Origin: Brachionus rotundiformis
Taxonomy: Eukaryota; Rotifera; Eurotatoria; Ploima; Brachionidae
Assembly: GCA_016802295.1 (NCBI GenBank)
Contig: JAESIW010000138.1
Location: 443,904-507,903 of the forward strand
Reading direction: 5' to 3'
DNA: 64,000 nt
The notes below the pieces were generated by a model, which saw only the letters and a program-made list of their open reading frames with translations, was not told the origin of the DNA and did not search any database. Shown piece after piece: positions 1 to 8,615 of this stretch. Every line of letters begins with the position of its first letter. Position 1 is the stretch's first letter. Position numbers and translations under genes: made by a program.

Positions 1-42
1 ATAAAAAAAATTTATTTATTCAAAATTCAATTTTGTTCAAAG

Positions 43-3000
43 ATTGTGAAAATGAGTTAAAACTAAAGACAATTAATAAGCAATTTTGCTCATTTATAGA
101 ATGTTATGCCAGTTTGACTAGTTTTAAGATTTGTAAAATTAATAATGAACCCAATCATAATGAAGATTTGCTTATTAATATTAAACTTAATAGGCAAATA
201 GTAGCCAAAATTTTTGCTTTAATTATTGAAATTATTGATTCATTATTGGAAGATTGGTACCCCGATTTGGGAACGAGATTTATGCAAGATTCAAAAGGAG
301 ATTATTTGGTAACTAGACTTGCTCCATGTGGTCAATGTGTCCATGACTTCAATGTCACTGGTACCAATTACAGTCCATCAAAATACCTTGATCAACTTGG
401 TATGCTTGAGTTTTTAAATTAAATAAAGAATTCTAATTTAGATTAATTTTAATAATTTTAATTAAAAAATATAAAAATGTAGATACATTTATTTCCAGTA
501 AATATTGAAAATAAGTAAAATTATCACAATATTTTAAAATTAATTATAAATTTAAATAAAATAAAATTTTCTCAATAAGAATAATTTAAAATTTTTTTTA
601 AGAGGAAGAAGAAATAGAAAAATTAAAGATATTTGATGAAATGCAGTGGATTTATTGTTTTATGTTAGATGACATTTGCTACTCAGTATTGAAAAATTCG
701 AAGCTAATATGTGCCAAGCATGGTGAGCAAGTAGCCAGTCAGGTGGCACCGGATTTGGCATTTGAAGATATAGAACAAAAATATCTAATTACGCAAGATA
801 ATTTGAAAATTGAAATACTATTAGGCAGAGGATCTTTTGGGTCAGTATTTAGCGGCTCGCTACTTACATCTTACATGAATCAGCAAGTTAAAGTAGCTGT
901 AAAAATATTAGAGTCAATGAACTCTGTGTCAAATATGTCAGAACAGATAAGCGAACACAAGCCATTGACCAAAAATTCGTCAAACTTTTGGAATCACCGA
1001 AAATCGATTAGATTGGCTGCCAAGGCTTATTCAATAGCTAGACAAGAAATAGCCATTCTATCAAGTCTGAAGCACGAAAACATCGTGTCAATGATGGGAC
1101 TTTGCATTAAACCATTGGCAATTATTCTAGAATTAGCGCCACTTGGCAATTTAAAAGATCTAATCCAAATCTACAAAAAAAAATCCCAAAGGCTTAATCC
1201 TTATATTATACAGCAAGTTTGTGTGCAGATAAGTTCCTGCTTGGTTTATTTACATTCAAATAAAATAATATACCGAGATCTGAAAGCTGACAATGTATTA
1301 GTGTGGGAATTTCCTTTGCCCGATCAATTGAGTTCGAATCTGGATACCAAAATTAAACTAGCTGATTATTCAATCAGTCGTTGTATTTTGCCAACTGGTA
1401 CCAAAGGGTTTGCAGGTACTCCTGGTTTCATGGCGCCAGAAATTCTCAAATACAATGGCGAAGAGAGTTATTCAGAAAAAGTGGATTGTTTTTCGTTCGC
1501 TATGGTGTTGTATGAGTTGATTACTTTGAAGCATCCATATGAAGGCCAGGAACAAATAAAAGATATTGTATTGAATGGTGGAAGACCGCTGGTAAAGACT
1601 CAAGATCTTAGTTATCCAAGCATAATGCTTGATTTGATGTGCTTGTGCTGGCAAGATAATCCAAAAGATAGACCAACTTCAGAACAAATTTTCAACTATA
1701 GCAAATCCTATGAATTTAGTCATTTAATGGATGTTGCCATACTTGAAGACTTTAAAGAAGCACCAATGGTTGTAAGTTGTGTAAATCAAGAGAATGATGA
1801 TTTTGAAGTTGAAGAAAGAAGCGAAGAAGATGATGACAGTGACTTGGAAGAAATAGAAGAAGAGGACTTGGTTGATGTTTGGGTTGTCAACAATAAAGAA
1901 GAATCTGTTACACAAGTGGAAATATTAACTTATGAAAATAAATTAAATTGTACAAATCGAAAAATAATTAATTTATCCAACAATGTCGTTGAAGCATGCT
2001 GTCACTTGGAAAAGGCAAACCAAATGTGGTTTGTTGACTCAAACAAGTCTATTTTTGTTTACTGGTAAGTAAAGTTAATCATTTTTTTTAATCTAAACTT
2101 ATTTAATTAAAAATTTCCAGAGTTGGGAAACTGATACTGAATAACTGATCAGTATCAGTTAATTTCAGTTATCAGTTTAACTGAAACTGACCGATAACTG
2201 ATTTTGAATTAACTGAGACTGACTGAAAACTGTTTTAATATTTATAATAAATATTAAAACAGTTTTCAGTTTTCCTATCGAAAAATATTTTTCTGGGTCT
2301 ACATTTTTGATGAGACCACATAGAAGTAGATTCACTTATAAAAATTTATCAAATATAATGTTTCTAAAATGTTTCTAAAATCAATCAGTTAAAATTTATC
2401 AAAAATAATTTAAAAAAATTTTTTCAATTTAATCAAATAATCTATTAACATATTTTTTTTTTTATTTAAAGTTGTAAAACATATAAAAAGCTAAATCAGT
2501 ATATTTTGGACATAAATCCTGAAACAAGTGGTAAAATTGTCATGATTCATCCAATTGAGCCCTCGAAACAAGTTATTCTAGTGACATCTAAAGGAATAAT
2601 TGTCTATTTGTATTTAAACGAATCATTAAAACAGAATAACTCTGATTTTAAGTATTATGTACAGGAACTTGGCATAGAATGCTATTCTTCTTTGCTAATT
2701 CAGAGCCGTAGTGATAATTGTGTGTATGATTTATGGCTCGGAAGCTCTGATTCAGAAGTTTTCATATATTCACTTAAATACATGAAAATAACAAACTCGT
2801 ATTTGCACACATCCAGTCACCATTATGTGACCAATACAAATATGATATCATCACCATTTGAAAAAAATGGTCAATTTAATTTTTCATTAGAGCCCGGGTC
2901 AACAAATGATAACAAAGAATTGAGTGTAATTTTGATGAAAACAACACAAATGGATGCGTTTTTTCTCTGGTCGTATGTTTATCCAGGATCGACCATTTAC

Positions 3001-3477
3001 CTATGGAACTATGTTTCTAAAAAGATAATGAGTGCCTACAATTGCAAGAAATCTTTTGAAGAAGGTGATAAAAGTGTTGATAAAAGAGATTTCAGAATAG
3101 TTGATATTGAATTTTTAAATTCTTATTTGTTTTGCGCCATTAACAATGGATCAGTACTGGTGCTCAAAAGGCTTACATTGACACCTTTACAAGTATTCAC
3201 TTCACATGTACATCAATTGTACAAGCTTTGCTCAATTCAATTCGAAACAAGATTGAATATTTGGAGCAAACATAACAAACAAAACATGACAAGCCAAGTC
3301 AAAAAGACTCAAAACATGTTGTTAAGTATGGGACGCGCTTTGGCGCCAATTCACGAGGATATTTATTTATCTAACCATAAATATAGAACAGATGCTTTAC
3401 AAAACTATGCAAATTGTTTGATTTTAAATGCATGGAATTGCAATCATGATCAAAATAATCAATTTTTTCATTCTTAA
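43..3477 (+). CDS. LRRK: LRRK-type Roco kinase, 3' part (COR end, kinase, WD40-like tail)
   Basis: The 5' part lies outside the window. Exons I can place are 43-399, 603-2064 and 2472-3477, and the phases agree at both joins. The first exon has the COR-domain end (EDWYPDLG, VTRLAPCGQC). The second has a complete Ser/Thr kinase: P-loop GRGSFGSVFSG, VAVKIL lysine, YRDLKADNVLVW catalytic loop, GTPGFMAPE, followed by an acidic stretch. The third reads like the C-terminal beta-propeller of LRRK proteins. The catalytic loop and the ADYSISR motif resemble LRRK1 and invertebrate Lrrk more than LRRK2. LRRK proteins are GTPase-kinases that phosphorylate Rab proteins in endolysosomal trafficking. Odd point: the DFG/DYG motif reads DYS. 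The acceptor at 41-42 is inferred. The 3' end of this gene exists again, broken, near 8343-8541. Confidence 0.88.
2123..2275. repeat. CTGA/TCAG-rich palindromic repeat in an LRRK intron
   Basis: The intron 2065-2471 contains dense, mixed-orientation copies of ACTGA and its complement TCAGT. They end in a perfect palindrome at 2222-2270: two 24-bp arms around a single central base at 2246. I checked every pair by hand. It could be the remnant of a foldback or MITE-type element. No target-site duplication was recognised, so no family is named. Confidence 0.8.
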
Positions 3478-3616
3478 TTTTAATTGTTTTTAAATTTCCG
3501 ATAATTTAAAACAGTATTCATTTAAAGTCATTTCAATATTTAATCAGCTAAATGTTATTTTAATATAAAATAAATTGTAAATAAAAATATTTTAGTTAAA
3601 TCTTTTATTTAATTAA
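3461..3616 (+). repeat. LRRK 3' end/UTR, first copy of a direct duplication
   Basis: This stretch covers the last LRRK codons, the stop and the 3' untranslated DNA. It is matched base for base, as far as I can read, by 8386-8541, about 4.9 kb downstream and in the same orientation. Confidence 0.9.
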
Positions 3617-3628
3617 ACTCAAACCTGG

Positions 3629-3710
3629 CAAACAATGCACAAAGCCATCTTTAGTGATTGGTACATTGAATATTCGTAAAGCTTTTTCGTTCGGTTTGGG
3701 AACTCCGAAA
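3629..3710 (-). pseudogene. Fragment of sodium-channel last exon
   Basis: 82 bp almost identical to 8850-8931, which is coding sequence in the last exon of the sodium-channel gene on the minus strand. I count about four substitutions. The flanking exon sequence is missing, so it cannot be functional. Its position just after the LRRK 3' UTR repeats the LRRK-channel junction seen intact around 8541-8616. Confidence 0.88.
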
Positions 3711-5036
3711 TTAATAAGCCTATTAATTAATCTAAAATTTGGGTTACTGGACTTTTAAAATTGATGAAAATTGTTTTAAAAGTCAGATATTTAAGTGTAC
3801 ATTTGAAAAGAAAAAATCTTTTATTTTAAAGTCGATACCACTTAGCATTTTTTTTCATAAAAATAAAGTTATTCATCATAAAGTATAATTGAATGCAAAA
3901 ATAAACGGTTGCTATGTCATGATGATTTTAAAATTATGTAAAAAATAATGTAAAAAAAGGTAAAACTTGTAATTTTTATTTTAAATGTAAGAAACTAAGT
4001 GATAATTAGTTTTATTTTATTATATTATTTATTATATCTATTATTATGAAAAAAAAAATCTACTGACCAAAAATTTAGCCTTCTTAAATTTTACTTTATT
4101 TATGCTGATATAATTTTTCTGGTGATAAGATTTCCATTTTTTTCAATTCCCATTCCCTTTTTTTTAATTTTTTAATTTTAAGCAAGAATCCGATTTTAAA
4201 ATATGTATTTTAAATGTTGAGTTGATAGAATCTGATTAAGATCTTTCAACAATACAAGCTTAAAATCTATATTTAAAAAATTTTAAAAAAATTTTTTATA
4301 GATTTCACATATGAACTTGATAAGAAAATAATAGAAATATTCATTAATGAGCTTAAACCCATTGAATATTTTCAGAAGAAAAATACTGAGCCACTGAACA
4401 TTCCTAGGGGTTAGGGTCGATCTAGTAACCCATTATTATAAAGTCCAGAACAAAATGAAATATCCATTCTGAATAAAAACCATCTAGTGACCAGCGATAT
4501 TTATTTTAACAATTTGATTATTTGATACTGCATTTTTCTTACAATTTGAATACAAATTTTTAGATTTATTGATCCATCTTAATTTTCATAAATGACTAAT
4601 TTAAAAAATAAAAAATGTTTTAAATTTATTTATCTTTTATATTGTTAAATAACTTTTTAGATTTTCAAAACCTAAAAAAAAAATACATGTTATACCAAAC
4701 ATCTCAGTTAATTTAATTAATAAAAATTAGTATTGGCCTTAGAAGAAAAACTCTTTGCCAAAAGTACTTTTCCATAATTTACAAGTTTCTTATAAAGTAT
4801 TGTAAAGTCTTGGTTTACACTTTAGGGATTTAAGCCAAAAATAAGTAAAACTATTTATTTTAATTAAAAATTTATTTATATCCGAAATTATAACAAATGT
4901 TAGTGGTTTAAATAGCAACTGGAGCAAGCACTCTAGCTGCAGAATAAACAAAACAGTAAAAAAAAACATAAGTAAAGACATGTCAAGACTTGGGTCTTAA
5001 CAGTATTTCCAATTCTAGGCTTTTTGATCGATAATT
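3711..5036. other. Intergenic, no gene recognised
   Basis: AT-rich DNA with many stops in all frames. One short open stretch at 4310-4412 (+), preceded by an AG acceptor-like site, reads about 33 residues before a stop. I do not recognise it and it may be chance or an exon relic. Confidence 0.6.
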
Positions 5037-5215
5037 TACCGAGCCATCATATGGGAATATTCTTCCAAGTATTTGACAGCAGTCTCTATTTTATTCGATT
5101 GGAAAAGTCTTATTCATATCTGTATTGCATATTGTCTTAAATAAAAATCTCAGAAAATTTAGATTTTGATGTTGATAAAAGACTAATTTAACTAAGTTCA
5201 ATGTAAAATTGAATT
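5037..5215 (-). pseudogene. Decayed fragment of a GRDP gene copy
   Basis: 5037-5160 aligns with 7160-7285 inside the neighbouring GRDP frame, including a shared block around ATATTCTTCCAAGTATTTGA, with scattered substitutions and small gaps. 5175-5215 weakly resembles the DNA at the GRDP start near 7800-7850. Intervening coding sequence is lost. It is therefore the relic of a second GRDP copy in the same orientation. Confidence 0.72.
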
Positions 5216-5497
5216 TTTGCCAACATTCATACATTTAATAAATATTTTTGTTAAAATAACTAAAATTATCGAGTTATATCTATAGTTTTCGTATAAAGAA
5301 GCTTGTCAGAAAATGAAGCGTCTAGTCTTTAACACTGGAATAGCCATCATAACAAAATTTTTATCATACGTTTTAAATTAGATAAAAAAATTCAATTTAG
5401 GTTAGTTTAAAATTTATTTTTAATATCATTATTTATTTTAAAATTTAAATATATTGTTTTATTTAATTCAATTTTAAAATTCCATGTATTTTTTATC

Positions 5498-7855
5498 TTA
5501 ACAGCCACCTCCACTATCACATCCACCTACACCACCTCCACTATCACATCCACTTACACCACCTCCACTATCACATCCACCTCCAGAGTAGTCCACAAAA
5601 CTGGAACTTCCGCCTGAATATCCTTTTGAATATACACCACCTTCTCTTATAGTTCTATTTGAATAATCCAATCCTATAATGAAAATATTAATCCATCTAT
5701 TAATAATTGAAAACTTCTCCGGAGTCGATGTCATTAAAATAAAATTCTTGTGCTTAATTAAATCATGATAACCGACAATATCCAATAAAGAAAATTTCTT
5801 TATATCTAATTTATATTTGGTATTTAAAGAAATTTGCCAGAGATATTCACAACCAAAAGGATTAGTGTCTTCAATCAGTTTAAGTTGAGGTTTGTCAATT
5901 TTTAAGGGTGGCTTAGGCTGTAATAAAACATGCAATATACTTAAGCCCAATGCAATGCATAAAACTCTTTCAATATCAATATTGCTGGCACTATCTATTT
6001 TTTTCAAATTTATATTTCCATCTCTCAGTGAAATTTCAACTTCCATTCCTGAGAAAATAAATCCAAAACATTCATTAGAAAGCACTTTAATGTTTCCTTT
6101 ACTAACTTCTGATTCATTTTCTAAATCTAAAATTTTGAAAGCTAAATAACCAATATCCCTTGCGTCTGTTATCGACCAGCTAGCTTTTATGATAGCACAA
6201 TCACCATTTTAATCTCTTATAAGCAACGCCTTTTCACTGCTCTCATTTAAGCTAAAGAATGAAGATTCAACTTGCTTTGATGACGGAAGTTGATCTGAAT
6301 CGATTAAATGAGCTGATGCCACGCAACCACCATTGTACAAAATTCTTACACTTGACCATTTCAGAACAGAGATGTGCAATATTTCAGCATCATAAACTTT
6401 TATTTGGTTATTTCTAACTGTAACACTATGGCAGGCTCTTAAACCAGACATGTCCTTGTTTCTTAATTTGTAGTACTCCGTTTCATTTTGAAATCTATAT
6501 TTTAAGTCAAAAGACTTGTATTGATCAAAAATACAAGACATATCTATTTCTTCAAAATCGCTTTTGATAAAGCCAAATTTTATAAAGTTATAGTTTTTTA
6601 CATCAGAGATGGAATACTTTAAAATGCCTAATAAATTTAATTTTTCAAAATTTAGACTTATTGTTTGTTCTTTGGTTATTTTTTTTTGGTCAAGAGGCAT
6701 TTCCAAACTTATGTCCAAATCAGCACAGTTTTTTGGCTCCGATCTGTAATTGGTAAGCATCTCATTTAAAAACCGTTTTATAAAATTCTCTTTTAAATTA
6801 ATTTTTAAAATTAATCTAGTTTCACATTCATCGATTTCTATTTCACGATTAGTCTTAAATTTATCAGTTAAGATTTCATTTGATATTATCAACTCATTTT
6901 TAGTTCTCAATAAACTAATTAAAAAAGTTTTCTTTTCATTATTTAAGGCAAGTTCATCAATTTGAAAATTTGCTCTACGCGTTATATCATAATAATTTTG
7001 CAAATGTAAATCATCACTTTTTGTATATTCAATTTCATTTGGTTTTGGTCCTTTGTACATTCCACCTGGCCAGAAAAACTGTCTGATAGAATTTATCACC
7101 AATATTTGTTGGGATATCCGAATCGAAGTGCCTGGCTTCGAACTTTGTAATTCATCTTCTACTGAGTCATCATGTGGAAATATTCTTCCAAGTATTTGAC
7201 AGCAGTGTCGATTGTATTCGATTGGAAAAAGCTTATGTGAATTCCAAATTATACGAGTTGCATAACATGGAGCAATAAAAATCATTGGAAATTTATTATT
7301 TGAATATAACATATTTTGGTACTGTTCAAGTGCTTCTCTTAAAAACCTTTCTGAACGAAAATGTGGAAGATAAATCTGGTAGTAGAAGTTCTTTTGACGT
7401 TTACTTGATTCAAAAAGATCACAAGAAAATTTTGATTTGAAATTTTCATATGAAGCATCAACACTATTCGGTTTATTGTGGTCAAAAGAGAGACCAGTTT
7501 CATTTTCCCATAAAGTCACAGTTTATTCTTGTTTGACATAAATTTCATTTAAGCTCTGACACGAATGTCGAAATATTGTTCCAAATCTTTCTTCTAAATC
7601 TTTTCTGTATTTAGCTGGGGAGAGCAAATGACAATGCCATATCCAAGCCACATCCAATGGTGGATAGTATTTTGAGGGATAAAATTGATTTTTGGGCATT
7701 TTGTCACACAATGGCAACCAGTGTTTTTCATATCTGTATATTGCTTTGTTGATGTCTGATTCTGAATAATTCTTCTTATCTACCAATTTTAAAAATTCTT
7801 GAAGATTAAGAGCTGATTTAACTAGGTACAAAGGATGAAAATCGAAATAAACCAT
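5498..7855 (-). pseudogene. GRDP/DUF1399 glycine-rich domain protein, frame interrupted by two TAA codons
   Basis: One intronless frame of 785 codons runs from ATG 7855 to a stop at 5498, but contains in-frame TAA at 7523-7525 and 6209-6211. There is no frameshift. The N-terminal part shows the DUF1399 signature (AIYRYEKHWLPL, DVAWIWHCHLLSPAKY). A second block (FYYQIYLPHF, RIIWNSHKLFPIEYNRHC, FWPGGMYKGP) matches the second histidine-motif repeat of plant GRDPs. The tail is Gly/Cys rich. GRDP proteins are known mostly from plants, where they affect growth and stress responses; their biochemical role is poorly defined. No GT..AG intron that removes either stop and keeps frame is visible. The likely reading is a young pseudogene; readthrough or sequence error are alternatives. 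The lack of introns amid intron-rich neighbours would also fit a retrocopy or horizontal acquisition. Confidence 0.8.
5505..5586. repeat. 27-bp minisatellite encoding the GRDP Gly/Cys tail
   Basis: Three tandem copies of a 27-bp unit, the last partial, encode repeats of CDSGGGVGG at the C-terminus of the GRDP frame. Units differ by single bases, so length polymorphism is likely. Confidence 0.9.
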
Positions 7856-8342
7856 TTTGAGTATTTATAATATACATTTAACAGCACACAAAATTTGGGT
7901 TTTTATAAGCAAATAATTTCGTGTTTTCTTTATTAAATTATACGAAATTGTTATGAAATTTAAAACAGAATTAATCAAACCTTATGAAGTTGAATTATTA
8001 CATGATTTTTTTACTTTTAATTTTAAATAATTCACTTACCCATTTAGATATGGCATTATTGTTTGCTTTAGAATTTGAAAATTCTTCTGATTCTTTATCA
8101 TAATTTTCGGATTTATGTAAGACAGAATAGCATTATCGTTATCACTTACCATTTTATTTATTTTATTGGTCTCAATACCTTTAAAGTCTAATAGAATAAG
8201 ATAAAAATAAAAATGAGTAAATAAATAATAAAAAAATAAAATAAGTTAAAAATTAAGTAAAACTTGCTTATCATTTTGAAATGGTACAAGGTATTGTTTT
8301 AAATTGGTGTATTATTACTACTGACCATGGCAAAATGTACAT
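7856..8342. other. Intergenic between GRDP and LRRK relic
   Basis: Mostly AT-rich. On the minus strand 8036-8165 has two GTAAGTG donor-like motifs and an open stretch between them, so it may be a stray exon or relic. I cannot assign it to a gene. Confidence 0.4.
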
Positions 8343-8541
8343 AAACAAAGAATTAGGTGTAGTTTTGATGAAATTGATACAAATGAATTTTTTCATTCTT
8401 AATTTTAATTGTTTTTAAATTTCCGATAATTTAAAACAGTATTCATTTAAAGTCATTTCAATATTTAATCAGCTAAATGTTATTTTAATATAAAATAAAT
8501 TGTAAATAAAAATATTTTAGTTAAATCTTTTATTTAATTAA
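8343..8541 (+). pseudogene. LRRK 3' end relic, second copy of the duplication
   Basis: 8343-8385 resembles LRRK coding DNA at 2915-2957 (shared core AACAAAGAATT and TTTTGATGAAA) with several changes. About 500 bp of LRRK exon is then missing. 8386-8541 repeats the LRRK stop and 3' UTR (3461-3616) essentially unchanged. It lies directly against the 3' end of the convergent sodium-channel gene. Confidence 0.88.
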
Positions 8542-8615
8542 TCTCAATATTTATAAATCAAAAATGTTACATAGTTAAAATCATAAATACAGTTGTCTAA
8601 TTGGATAAATAAAAT

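Noticed and set aside
5498..7855. Alternative genetic code with TAA read as an amino acid.
   Set aside because: LRRK and the cadherin end at TAA where family length ends, and internal TAAs are absent from the other genes.
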